DNA from: Bactericera cockerelli
Taxonomy: Eukaryota > Arthropoda > Insecta > Hemiptera > Triozidae
Direction: 5' to 3'
NCBI GenBank assembly: GCA_024516035.1
Contig: CM044956.1
Span: 27,749,101-27,813,100 of the forward strand
DNA length: 64,000 nt
Numbering within the stretch: position 1 is the first letter of the stretch; each line of letters opens with the position of its first letter. This document shows positions 33,420-44,830 of this stretch, piece after piece. Both the position numbers and the translations under genes were made by a program. Under the pieces are notes generated by a model that saw only the letters and a program-made list of their open reading frames with translations, was not told the DNA's origin and searched no databases.

Positions 33420-33668
33420 TAGCGCAGAAACATAGGACTTTACCACTTTAATTTACAATATCTTGTATTTTTTTTGCTTATGATTCTGCCACTGGTCGCA
33501 GCTTCACATCAAAGCAGCTACTCATTTTTCCTCACGAGGTATGATTAGACCCCGAACATCCAAGTACAGAGCAGAAAAATTCCTAATACACCGCTGGGGA
33601 TCGAACCCAGGTCACCATGTGTGCAATGCCTAGCGCGCTAACTCACTCTGCCACAGTGACTACTAATA
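33420..33668 (-). repeat. tRNA-derived SINE, inverted
   Basis: On the minus strand the head reads TGGCAGAGTGAGTTAGCGCG (box A-like), then GGTTCGATCCC (box B). The body (CTGTACTTGGATG, GGGTCTAATC, CTCGTGAGG) is shared with 24770-25045. The tRNA structure is not closed, so this is a SINE and not a tRNA gene. Confidence 0.7.
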
Positions 33669-34204
33669 TACATTATTATATTACATTATTATTACCGATT
33701 TGTGACGTCATAGGTATTTTTCAGTCTACATCACGTTCTTATGGAGCTTTCTTTCTACGAAAAATTTCATCGTGTTCTGGACTTCGGCCACCTTTTTCGC
33801 TCAAAACGCACGAAGGGTCCTGTTCACCATAAAATTTTATAATATGTACGTCATTGTACGTGTATGGTAGATACAAATTGTTAAGGATACAGCATGTAAG
33901 GCATATATCCTGAAAATTTCAGCTCGATTGGACAAAAATTGCAGTTTTTATGGCAAAAATAAATTTTGATCCAAACCCTAGCCTAGCTCGATGCTCGACA
34001 TTGCTAAACATGGTGATTGGTGATATTGTAAAAAAATGGTGATATAAAAAAAATGTGAATAAAATTGCTCGCCGTGAGTTCGAACTCAGGACTTATGAAC
34101 TAAGCACCTTGAACCACTGGGCTAAGCTGAATAAGTTGCCGGCGAAGACGCGCGGTACGTTTAAAATATTTAAAGTTTTCTTTTAATTAAATATTTAAAT
34201 TTGG
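33669..34204. other. Non-coding; one tRNA-like SINE head
   Basis: Minus strand about 34140-34070 reads CCAGTGGTTCAAGGTGC and GAGTTCGAACTC, a tRNA-like box A and box B pair without a full cloverleaf, so a SINE remnant is likely. Confidence 0.4.
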
Positions 34205-34500
34205 GTAGTTAAAATCCATGTCTGTCCAAAATTTAAAGTTTCGATGTCTTTTCAGTGCGAAGAATTATGACGTCTTCTTGAAAAACCAGTAAATCGGTCC
34301 TCAAGAAAAACCAGTAAATCGGATCGTTCTCAAATTTTCGCGCTGTGGTTCGGATTTTCCGGACAACATATCAAAGTTTCAGCTCGATAACTAAAACCGT
34401 TAAAGAGTTATGGCTTGTGAAAGACAGCTTACGGCGTGCACCGGATGGCGTACGGAAAAGAGCTCGTTAGTAGGGTTTTTTTTTCTTCATATGAACAAAA
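34205..34500 (+). repeat. Dispersed repeat R3, second copy (first in the hkb intron, 13040-13300)
   Basis: Shared blocks are CAGTGCGAAGA, TATGACGTCTTCTTGAAAA, CCAGTAAATCGG, AACCGTTAAAGAG and GGCGTACGGAAAAGAGCTCG. No ORF. Confidence 0.65.
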
Positions 34501-35957
34501 TCCTAAAAATGATTTTCAAATTTCCACTGTTTGAGATCAAATTAACAAGGTTCCTGGGTTCGGAAAATAAAATAAAAAATAGGTGCAAGTGATCTACCAC
34601 GAAAGTGACATATTTTTAATATTGAGTAGCTTATTGCTACAAATGGGTTATTTGGATAAATCACTTTTCTAGTCTTTCAGTGATTACAAATTTCTGAAGA
34701 AATGTTATTGAATAATAATGAATCTTTTTAGTCTGTTCATTGTTTGTTGTGGGTTGGGTTTCTATAAGAAATGTTTTACTACTATTTTAGGTTTTTTTTT
34801 TTTTAAACTGTGTTGCAAGATTTAGTGTTTTTAATTAGGTTGAATTTCCAATCAGTACTCGGTAGGTGCGTAGCATTGGTCGTTTAGGCAATTTGTTATT
34901 TCTTCATTTTTTAACTAGGTAGGTCATTTGTTAGATATTGATAATGATAACAATGTAAAGTTCGATATTGTTTTTTGATTTTCCACCTGTTTTTATCTCC
35001 TGAATTAGGTTAGCATTTTTTGTACTTTTACAAACTAACAAAACTATTTTAATGGATAATTGGTTAGTAAATTTAGGTACTCTCTAGCTTTAAGCAACAA
35101 GATACCAGCGGGTAGTCAAGTTTCTATTAAATATTAATTTATTAACATAAGCATACCTACTTCTGATGCATGTCAGGTAAAACCAATTGCTTTCAAATAT
35201 TTCGAAATTAGTAAAATAGCTATACTTGTATGTGTGTACCTAATATCTATCTATGTGCGTATCCTATAAAAAAATATGTATCTATATAGGTAATAATCTT
35301 AGACAAATTTGACATTTTTCATTGTAAATTTTTGAAAAAGAATTCGAAATTTTCCCAAGATCAAGTTGAATTTTGTTTAGCAATGATTTCATGAAATATG
35401 AAAATGAGCCTAATATCATCTGTGACCAGTTTATTTTGTAACCGAATTGTATAAATTATAAACAAATCTTTTGGAATAAAACAGTAATTAATTAGAATGG
35501 TATAGACAAGTATATATTTATGTTTATATATCTAGTACTTATCATTTTTCCAACACTTAAAATGAAGGAAAAAAATGGCCTTTACCCTATTCTATACGTC
35601 ACACATTAGGTACATACATATTTATGTTGTAGCGTTGTAAATATATAAATAAATATAAAAAAGATAATAGGGACATAGATAACTACAGGTATACTTGTAA
35701 CTATAGATTTACATTTTTTTTTCATCGATGTAGTAGATACGATAAAACTGCAGAATTCACCGGAAAAAAATTAGGCCCCATCTGAAACTTTCCTGAATTG
35801 TTAGGGGTGTCCTGAGTGTCCTGATTATAAAACCGAGTTTTTGTATTTCTCAAAATGGCGGTACTTAACTTTTATAGCATTTATATGCGAAATAATATAG
35901 GCTTTTATATTTATCTTTTTTTTACCTAAATAAACTAAAAAAAATTTTTTACCGTTT
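34501..35957. other. No gene or delimited repeat recognised
   Basis: AT-rich non-coding sequence with T-runs and many short TAGGTA-type words. Only trivial ORFs. Confidence 0.3.
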
Positions 35958-36926
35958 TTAACCTTTTACGGTCCAGTGCATATCCCACATGCAACCATAG
36001 AAACGCCGCTACACTCCAGTATAAAATTCACTAGAACAGTCCGTAAGGTCCAGTGCATGTCCCACATGCATTGTTTTGTTTGTTCATCAGGTCGAGTTGT
36101 ATCGGAAAGAAACGAAGCGCTACGGTCCAGTAGATTTTTTCTTTCAAATTACAGACGTCGTATACAGGGTGTTTGTAGACGACCCAAACTTTTGACTTTT
36201 TAAATAGAACAATAGATCCCCAAATAGCGATATGGGAGCTAAAAATGGGTAAATAATTAGGTATAAAACACTGTTAAAAAAAGGTAGGTAGTGGAAGTAC
36301 AAAAAGACAATGTGTTGACTGTGGAAGAGGGTCGTGAAATCAATGCTAACAACGCCACCCTGTATCACACATCATCCATCTTTGTCGAACTCATGTCAAC
36401 AAGTGTGCTAGAAAGAGACAGAGATATACTTTGCAGAGGTATCTTTGACACTCAAATAAACATATAAAGAAAATAAATTACTTACCACAAAGTAAATTTC
36501 GAATTTTCTTTGCTTCTTCTTTACCTATAAAACTATACAGTTTTCTTTTAGACATTTTTATCACAAAAATAAAGGCGATAGAACAGGTACTACACTGAAC
36601 CAACCTTCCGCAGGTTGCACTGATAACAATGTTTGTTTACACAGCTGGCTTACATTTTAGACACTTTTGACTTGTTCGTAAATATTTTACGGAATATCAC
36701 GAATCGACTAGAATAAATCTGATAGGCTGATAATTAAAGGAAAATATAAAATGAAATCGAATAAAGTGGAGGGAAATCTTGCATGTGGGACATGCACTGG
36801 ACCTTAAGGACTGTTCTTGTGAATTTTATACTGGAGTGTAGCGGCGTTTCTATGGTTGCATGTGGGACATGCACTGGACCGTATGGGCAGTTCCAATTTT
36901 TTTTTCACTGGAGTGCAAAAGGTTAA
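35958..36926 (-). mobile_element. piggyBac-type element A2 (inverted copy of A1)
   Basis: TTAA at both ends, CCTTTTACGG at the left and GCAAAAGG at the right. It is the reverse complement of 25502-26506 with few differences, including the subterminal CCAGTGCATGTCCCACATGC repeats and the 23-codon ORF with its GTAAGT donor (minus strand, about 36556-36487). A1 and A2 lie about 9.5 kb apart in opposite orientation, flanking the SPSB3-like gene. Confidence 0.8.
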
Positions 36927-38618
36927 TAAACACAAATCACACACAACAATTTTGATTCTCTCTCAAAAGAAAAAAAAAATTAAAATACTTGTTTCAAAAA
37001 TGAAAATACTAAAACTTGGTTTTCTATGAACAAGACAACCCTTAACATTCCATAAAAGTTTTAGAGAGGGCCTAATTTTTTCCAGTGAACAGGGTTATTT
37101 TCGCTAGAATAACTGTACCTACAATAGGTACTATACGACTTAATATCTATGAACACTGAGTTTTCATTTATTGTGAAGGCGGAATTCCACAATTGTACAT
37201 GGTATGCAATAGTAATAGGTAGTACCTGCATAATATATGTTGGAGCATTCTCTTGTATATAAATGTTTTGAAACGTTAACGTCAGAAGTCGCGCTCAAAA
37301 CAAAAACAATAACACATACTTATACTTCCGATATCTTTAAATACATCGGAAGAAAATAGAAAAGAGCTGATCATGTAAAAAAACCGGGCAACAATTTAAT
37401 CAGACTTTATTCTAGCAAACTTCAGAAGACATGTTCAAAGCAGCATTTCTTGTAAGCCGGTATGCCGTATGATTGAATGTTTACGGTAGAATTCCGCCTT
37501 TTTGAGTTATTGATAATAAAATTATGATTTTTCCTTTTTAGATTTTTCAGTGGCCCATGTACCTATGTGTTTCACATAGAAAACCGACTGAAAAAATCAA
37601 CGGCTAAACATTGATCTCAAAATATAGTTCTAGTAAGTTAGAAACTGACGTGTTTTGTCAGTGAAATCATTGATTTTAAAATAGTTTTTTGGATTTTTAT
37701 TTTAGTGTGTAAAATGAACTTTACTCATAGGGAACCATTTAAGTTATTTCTGTGCACTTGAATTACTATACAAGGTGTTTGAAAACATTAGATTCAGGCA
37801 GCCCAAATTCCAATCGCACGGACCCATGGCCGAGAACAACTTTTTTGGTATCCTGAAGCTATGATTCGTCAAGAAATGTATAGGTCAAATTTTCGACGAA
37901 TACAATACTTTCCTTATTTTAGGATAAGGAAAGTAAAAAGGCACAAAAACTCTATTATATTAGAGTTTAAGGTCTCAGAACTAAACATATAATACTCTCA
38001 TGTCGATTTAGGATCATTAGAAAGGAGAAATTCAAATTAACACACAGAAAAAATATTCTGTAGTCAACTTTGTGGTTTTTAACGAAATCAAATGCATTCG
38101 GCGTTTTTTTTTAATGTTTTTGCACACCTTGTGTTAATATTGTAATTAATTTGTTTATATTTATTTCTGTAACTTTTCATTTACGATTTCTACCAAGCAC
38201 CATTTTCAATATGTGTGCTTCGGTTTTGAGTGATATCTAGTCATTGATCATTATGTATATGTTAGCATATAAGATAAAAATATGAGTTTATTTATAAGAA
38301 TAATTGTAATGAGTAAAAATATTCAATAGATGTAGGTAATCAAATTAGTTTAAAGATGTACTTATACAGTACGTTTTAATAGTTAGATTTTATAGATATG
38401 TAAGTAATCTTAATATAATACTTATTGTAGATATATCTTATGGTTATGCGTTATCCGAAAAGTCCATTTTCCAAAATTTGAGCTTTATGAGCTTTTTCAA
38501 ATACGGGTTTCTCGCGAAGTACAAGGCCAATTGAGCCGAAATTATAGGTATATGGTTTTTAAGGGCAGTGTATAAAGCGTTTGAAGCTCAAAATATCCAT
38601 TTTTAAAAGGTGAGCTTT
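36927..38618. other. Non-coding; minor repeat fragments
   Basis: 37830-37880 (AACTTTTTTGGTATCCTGAAG) matches the repeat at 1210-1250. The CAATACTTTCC and ATACTTCCGATATC words are R1-like. No gene is supported. Confidence 0.35.
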
Positions 38619-39408
38619 TTAACACTTTGAGCCCATGAATACCATATATGACCCTCAGCTGACTTTCCATAAAAGACATGAGTACCATATATAACCCTCA
38701 CCCAACATTGCTCTGAGGACATGAGTACCCTCTGTGGTATTCACGACCTTCCTTACTTTGACGACACGAATACTCTCCACGGTATTCGTTTCTATGTATT
38801 TTGTATGGGACATAGGTTCTAGTGGTCCCTGGGAACAATGTATGAGTGTTGGGTTCTGAAATTTGTGTAAATTAGGATGGATATATAGGCATGGAATTTG
38901 GGAGGTGAGTACTCTATATATATGGTACTCAGTTTTACCTATTAGAATAATGAAAAACACGTGAGATTTTTTTACAATGATTGAAACACTGCTGAAGAGA
39001 ACAACTTTATTGAATAACTAATTATATGAAGACAAAATAAATTCACAAAATTTGTATGTTCCTTATAATATGGGAACCCCCATCGAAAAAAAAAGAAATT
39101 TAGCAAAGAATCAAATGAGCAAATTGTATTTTGCTTATATTAGCAATATTGTATTATGCATGAATAAATGAATTATTGATGCAGTTTTATCACAAGGGAC
39201 ATGAGTACCATATTTGGTACTCAAAGAAAAAGGTCAATAACTCATTAAGTATAAAAGTTACAGCCGAAAATCGTATATTTATCGATTTTTTTCGATAAAA
39301 TACACCATATTTTATAATAAAATGTTGGTCCGACGGGTGCACCAGGCATATTTTGGCATGGTCCCCGTAACCATTCTCCAATTCCAGCTTCGGGGCTCAA
39401 AGTGTTAA
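38619..39408. mobile_element. piggyBac-type element B (790 bp)
   Basis: TTAA at both ends with terminal repeats CACTTTGAGCCC and GGGCTCAAAGTG. It carries at least five subterminal variants of GAGTACCATATA (for example about 38645, 38682, 38905 and 39200) in both orientations. No transposase. A different family from A1/A2 and C. Confidence 0.75.
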
Positions 39409-40060
39409 CACTTACCTAAACCTGCCGTACCAATAGATCTCTGAAATGAGTACTCTTTCTCAACCTGCCACAAATACTTTTTTTTTGTCCCCGCGTACTA
39501 TGAAATAATCGAAGGGTCTATAGAGAATTAAAGTATAAAAAAAAACTAAAAAATTCAAACATGATTCACATGAACGAAATTTGTATATACTTTTTTATTA
39601 CTCTTTATGCATGTATTGAATAAAAAACGACCCGTTACCCAAGTCGGATATCTTGTTTTTTTTTTTTTTTTTTTTTGTACCCAAGCAGAAGGATAAAATA
39701 ATGTCTGTACCCATCTAGTATATCGCCATTTTATTACCTATATCGTTTTAAATGGAAATTTTACACATATTTTCAAAACTTTTAATATAAATTTTTGACA
39801 TTTTTTAAAATTTAATCTGAGATTTATATGTTGATTTCTGATATAACTTCTCAATTGTAATAGAAAGTTCCACTTGCTTACCAAAAGAAGGCCCAATTCA
39901 TGTCATGGGGAAAGAATTTTCTGTTGCCTTACAATACCTTAATCTGTTTACTAATAAATGCAAAAATTCATTTTCATCTTTCAATGACTCAAGGGTTGAA
40001 AGGAACTATTATTTTTGTAGAATTATTTTTGTCTGACCTATTTTTTGACGGTGGTATTAT
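39409..40060. other. Non-coding; T-run at about 39656-39676
   Basis: Nothing recognised apart from the T-run. The ORF 39900-40082 overlaps the start of the satellite-like unit and is not supported. Confidence 0.3.
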
Positions 40061-40419
40061 GTTACACCCTGGGCTGAACTGATTTTATTCATTCAGTGTT
40101 GGAGCTTGGAACAGTGTCAAAACATCCCTTGTAGAAACTTCAGCTTCTCGTCTATAAGTAATTGCATAATTACAATAGGTATGCGTGTAAAAAAAGATAA
40201 AATAAAAAAATAAAAATGCGCGCACAGCGGCACTCGAAATTTACGGCCACTTACGGCAAAGTCCCCTTAAGATTTTGTAGGCGTTTTTTTTATCTTACGC
40301 CTGCATTATTGTGATGCTACGAGCAATACATTTTCAACTATCATGATCACTGAGTTTTTGAAGGCGTTTTGTACAATAGTAAAGAAGGACTGCTTAATAT
40401 GCCGGGATCCCCTTCACTG

Positions 40420-41199
40420 GGATCCGACACAAGGGCCGAATGGTGCAATAGTTTTTGCGGGATCTGTGATAATTATGTTGCATAAAAGTTCCACTGCAGC
40501 GCTGGCGTAGTTTTCAGGAATGATCCATGGCCTCCATGCGTCATGATGCTTAGACGTCCGCGGGTTCGATCCCTACCCAGGACGTTTTTTTATTATTTAT
40601 TTTCGCTTTTGTGATAAACTATTATGCAGGGTTAGACCGGGTCGCTGCGCGACCCGGCCTAACCACCTGCACTAATTTCAACCTAACCTAAGCCCCTCAC
40701 CCAACCATCCTACCCAACAAACTGAAGTCAGTGATCTATCGTGCAATTTCACCTCGTTAACTTTACCTAACCCTATATAACTACAAAATTCTTCTTAACA
40801 AAAAAATCCTCTTACCAAAAATGACTTACGCATCAAATTCCAATTGACAATAATCATTCGTCTTTTATATGTGAAAGAATAAAACGGACAAAATACGTAA
40901 AAAATACGATGTAAAAATTTATGATGAAAAAAAATTGTTTTTTTTTTTACTTCTGTTGGTATACATGTCGATGGTTCTCTGATATAAGGATAAAACTCAA
41001 AAACCCAGGAAAGTTGAGAAAAGAAAATAAATTGCACAAAGATGATCAGTGATTTCAGAATTCAGTTCTTTTCAGTTTTCAGTAAAAGAAAAAAGAAACA
41101 AAACAATTATTTTATCTTTAGTTGACTTTATTACCACTTGAGCGCAGCCCAATAGATCCCGCAAAAACTATTGCACCATTCGGCCCTTGTGTCGGATCC
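40420..41199. mobile_element. TIR transposon, 46-bp TIRs, 9-bp TSD (Mutator-like)
   Basis: Ends GGATCCGACACAAGGGCC and its complement; the TIRs match perfectly for about 46 bp. Flanked by a 9-bp duplication CCTTCACTG (40411-40419 and 41200-41208). A 9-bp duplication fits Mutator-like elements. Inside is a GC-rich hairpin around CCGGGTCGCTGCGCGACCCGG and a block shared with 48535-48720 and 42470-42560. No transposase. Confidence 0.75.
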
Positions 41200-41680
41200 C
41201 CTTCACTGTGTCTCGAAATGTTTCGCATCATTTCGTGTCGAATTTTGAAAGAGAAATGTTGCAGAGCGTTGTGGTGGTTTCGTTACACCCTGTATAAAAT
41301 GTGCGGGGTGAACTGATTTTATTCATTCAGTGTTGGAGCTTGGAACAGTGTCAAAACATCCCTTGTAGAAACTCTGAACAGCTTCTCGTCTATAAGTAAT
41401 TGCATAGTTACAATAGGTATGCATGTGAACAGAGATAAAAAAATAAAAATGCGCGCACAGCGGCACTCGAAATTTACGGCCACTTACGGTAAAGTCCCCT
41501 TAAGATTTTGTAGGCGTTTTTTTTTATCTTACGCCTGCATTATTGTGATGCTACGAGCAATACATTTTCAACTCTGATGATTTCAGAGTTTTTGAAGGCG
41601 TTTTGTACAATAGTAAAAAAGGACTGCTTAATATGCCGGGATCCCCTTCAGTGTGTCTCGAAATGTTTCGCATCATTTCG

Positions 41681-42806
41681 GACGTACACTCATTGAGTCC
41701 CGTTGACCTTTTTTTCATGTCATTGAGTCCCGTAATTTTAGCAGGTACCTCAGACCATATGACTCATTGAGTCCCCTAATATTTTTGGGTCTACCAGACC
41801 AGCGGTCGGCAACCTGGGGTCCGCGGACCCCCGGGGGTCCGCGAGAGCTGAATTGGGGGTCCGCGAAGCCATTTCAGGATTTAAAAAAAGAAGAAGAAAA
41901 ATAGCTCATGAACTCTAATCATAAATAGACCGAAGTACCCTACTTCCCCCTAACTCTCTATGTCTAGAAATGCTCTCTGAGTCGGCATATCAAGTTTGGC
42001 CCCACGTATCAAAGAACTGGTCGGACGGAAACAAGAGCAGCCTTCTCATTAACCAGTGGGTTCAGTAGGTTCATTCAATAATTTTTTACCGTTATTAATT
42101 TGGGTAATGTTTTTATTTTCGTTTTCTTGTTTCAATAAATAACCAAATCCATTAAGAATCTTAATAACCATTTACATATCTACCTATCCCCCCCCCCCCC
42201 CCCCCACGCTTTTGTAAAATGGGGGTCCCTTAAAAAAATTCGAGATAAGCTAGGGGTCCGCGTAGTTCAAAAGGTTGCCGACCGCTGTACCAGACCATAT
42301 GACTCATTGAGTCCCTTTACCTGATGTTAGTATACAGGGCATCCATAAAGTCTCACCCAGGCCTGGGTTTCTCGAAATGACTTAAAATATCAAAAAAAGC
42401 AAAAACCCGTATTCCTTTATTTTTAAGAGGATTAATTTTCGGCCAAAAAATTTTTGCCTACACGGCCCCTAACCTAAGCTAAGCCCCTCACCTAACCATC
42501 CTACCCGACAAACTGAAGTCAGTGATCTATTGTGCAATCTCACCTTGTTAACTTTACCTAACCCTATCTAACTAAAAACAAGAATTCTTAATAAAAAATG
42601 ACTAATTTTTTAGAGGAGGACTGACCCAACTGACTGACAAATAATATGATCTTCTATGTACAAGTTTATGTATAAGGAAAAATAGGTATTAATTATGTAC
42701 GGGACTCAATGAGTGGTACGATAACTTCAACCGTTCCAAACCTTGGGACTCAATGAAGCATCGACAAAAATGGACAAATCCAGACGGGACTCAATGAGTT
42801 GCCTCC
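41681..42806. mobile_element. TIR element with repeated ACTCATTGAGTCCC motifs, 10-bp TSD
   Basis: Flanked by CATCATTTCG on both sides (41671-41680 and 42807-42816). The ACTCATTGAGTCCCG motif occurs near both ends in inverted orientation, with four left copies (about 41688, 41719, 41761, 42301) and three right copies (about 42700, 42745, 42785). The duplication length suggests a Mutator-like element. A hAT element is nested inside. Confidence 0.7.
41800..42287. mobile_element. Nested non-autonomous hAT element
   Basis: Ends CAGCGGTCGGCAACCT and AGGTTGCCGACCGCTG, with an 8-bp duplication TACCAGAC (41792-41799 and 42288-42295). The repeated GGGGTCCGCG motif lies near both ends. It contains an uninterrupted C-run of 19 at 42188-42206. 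Non-coding. Confidence 0.85.
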
Positions 42807-42857
42807 CATCATTTCGTGTCGAATTTTGAAAGAGAAGTGTTGCAGAGCGTTGTGGTG

Positions 42858-43232
42858 CCAAGTTTCAGTCAGTGGGATTTGTTCTCTTTCACTGGATAGG
42901 AAGAGATGAGCATGAAACAATATTTATGTTGCTCTCCCGGCCTTAAAATCAAGCCGGATTTCCTTCCATTGAACGTTTCATTTTTTTTGTTTAACGTATC
43001 GCAACATTTTGTTTCTAAATTTGTGTGAAGTGTTGCAAAGCAATGTTCAATTTCAGTCTGTGGGATTCGATTTTTTTTTTCAGAAGAGGCGAGCATGAAA
43101 CGTTTCAGTGAGAAACCTGCCTTAGGCCCGTATTCTTGAACGACCCACGAATGATTCGAGTGACGGTTGTCCAGTTACGCATGCGCAGAACAACATCAGT
43201 GACTCATATCAGCGACAGAGGAAGAAATTATT
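42858..43232. other. Non-coding spacer
   Basis: Contains two related blocks (CAGTGGGATTTGTTCTCTTTC at 42870 and CTGTGGGATTCGATTTTTTTT at 43059), suggesting a short diverged duplication. No gene. Confidence 0.35.
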
Positions 43233-43534
43233 TTAACCTCTTCCTTCCCAAGCAATTTTATCATTTGTAGTGGTACCTGTCCGATGTGCATCCAAATGCA
43301 CATTCGCAATTTAGATTTTGTAATGGTATCTTCCCAAGGTGCATTCAAATGCACAAACACTTTTCTGAACTCATGTTGATTTTAATCTTTAATGTGAACG
43401 GATCTTTACCACAGAGGTTTTTTCAAAGGAAGGAGAACTCTGTGCGTTATTATAGGCGGGACAATTTTGTCTTGGTATGATAGCATTACCAAAAAAATGT
43501 GCATGCAGATGCACATTGGGAAGGAAGAGGTTAA
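43233..43534. mobile_element. piggyBac-type MITE C (302 bp)
   Basis: TTAA on both sides, perfect terminal repeats CCTCTTCCTTCCCAA and its complement. Three internal near-palindromes GTGCATCCAAATGCAC, GTGCATTCAAATGCAC and GTGCATGCAGATGCAC. No coding capacity. Confidence 0.85.
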
Positions 43535-43557
43535 CAACTTCAGTGCTATAAGTCTCC

Positions 43558-43686
43558 GGGCGGAATTAATAGACGTTTTTGTAATACCTCTGTGACGCTA
43601 AGTCACGGATTGCGTACTGTGTAAGATAGGGAAGACTGACGCTTAGCAGTGACTTGTGATATATAATTTATCTATTAATTCCGCCC
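43558..43686. mobile_element. Short MITE with GGGCGGAATTAATAGA ends
   Basis: 129 bp with perfect 16-bp inverted termini. A possible 3-bp TCC duplication lies outside. The inside repeats CGCTAAGTCAC and GTCACTGCTAAGCG-like words in inverted order. Non-coding. Confidence 0.7.
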
Positions 43687-44295
43687 TCCATTTGGGGTCT
43701 CACAGAACTTCACCAAAGTGCCAAGCCAATATTTGGATGACATTTCTTAACAACCCATGATACTTTTTTCCCATCTGATCTGGTTGTAACTCGAAGACAG
43801 CAATTCCAGAGGTTTAAACAATTGAAAATTAAATTTCAGGGCTGAATTGTATGAGGTCGTACTCATGGCCTCAGTGCAATTATGCCAATCGCGGGATAGT
43901 CTTTCCGCACATTTATCCAAAAAGGAATCAATGGGGTTGTTTTAAAACCGATTTATTCATACCGTACTTATTTTGCACTATTTTAGTATTATTTCTTGAG
44001 TTTCGGCCAGCATCCGCGGCCCAGTAGCGAGCTGCCCGCGGCCCACCGGTTGGGAACCGCTGGCTTAGAGAAAATCATATCAGAAATTGAAGTAAAACAT
44101 TGTACCTTAAGACTACCATATTTTACTTGAAAAAACTTACCAGAAAAATCGATTTTTCACAATCATTGAAAAAATTGTTCTGAACTTTTCGCACATAACA
44201 CTTACAACTAAAACTCAAAGCAAGTCAGAAATGAGATTCCCAACAGTAAACAAATCACTTCCCCTCTCGCCTCTACTCTCATGGTACGTTATGCT
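43687..44295. other. Non-coding; solitary hAT end at about 43990-44064
   Basis: GGCCCACCGGTTGGGAACCGCTG at 44040-44062 is the complement of a typical hAT terminus (CAGCGGTTCCCAACC). The other end was not found. ORFs here are not supported. Confidence 0.45.
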
Positions 44296-44520
44296 TTTTT
44301 TTTTTTTTTTTTTTTATTATTTTTTTTTTTTTAAAGGTTATTGTGCCCCGGAACCGCTTCCGCATTACTTCAGGGCACTTAACCTTTACATCCATGCCAT
44401 TCCGGAATTGGAAAACTCGGTTAGAATTTTCCGCTCCGGCCGGGATTCGAACCCGCAACCTCCGGGTCAGCAACCAATGCTCTTAACCACTGAGCCACGG
44501 AGGTCGGCTACATACGTTAT
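44296..44520 (-). repeat. tRNA-derived SINE with poly-A tail, inverted
   Basis: On the minus strand: GACCTCCGTGGCTCAGTGG with box A, then GGTTGCGGGTTCGAATCCC with box B, about 60 bp apart, a body of about 120 bp, and a long A-run (T-run 44296-44332 on the plus strand). The head could nearly fold as a tRNA, but the tail and position indicate a retroposed SINE. Confidence 0.8.
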
Positions 44521-44582
44521 GCTAGTAAAAGGCTATAGTGGTTAATATTAGGGGTAGATGTAGGTGTATCCGATTTTGCCAA

Positions 44583-44830
44583 TCTTCATCATCATCATCA
44601 TAGGTTGGCGTCATCGTGAACGATGGTAGCCACAGAGAGTGGAGGAATGACTCAGCACTTCTACCACTGTCTTTACAAGGAGGCTAATAATTGACAAGGG
44701 CCCCCAGAACCAAGCCAATGCTGGTCTACTCCCTGTTTATAGTCCTCCAGCCAGAGTGCTGGTCTACTCCCTGTTTATAGTCCTCCAGCCAGAGTGCTGG
44801 TCTACTCCCTGTTTATAGACTTACTCTAAT
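44583..44830 (+). repeat. Dispersed repeat R6 with three internal tandem units
   Basis: Starts with a CAT microsatellite and TTGGCGTCATCGTGAACG, then a unit of about 37 bp (TGCTGGTCTACTCCCTG..TATAGTCCTCCAGCC) three times. Inverted relative of 4300-4505. Confidence 0.6.

Larger units (their letters stand above)
40061..42857 (+). repeat. Tandem dimer of a unit of about 435 bp, each copy interrupted by a transposon
   Basis: Copy A starts GTTACACCCTGGGC at 40061 and copy B GTTACACCCTGTAT at 41282. Both continue TTATTCATTCAGTGTTGGAG..CTTACGCCTGCATTATTGTG..CTTAATATGCCGGGATCC and end TGTCTCGAAATGTTTCGC..AGAGCGTTGTGGTG. Removing the element at 40420-41199 from copy A and the one at 41681-42806 from copy B leaves units of about 432 and 440 bp. 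Confidence 0.8.

Noticed and set aside
44400..44517. Possible tRNA gene (minus strand)
   Set aside because: Box A and B are good, but the head is joined to a SINE body and a poly-A tail, and the acceptor stem does not close convincingly.
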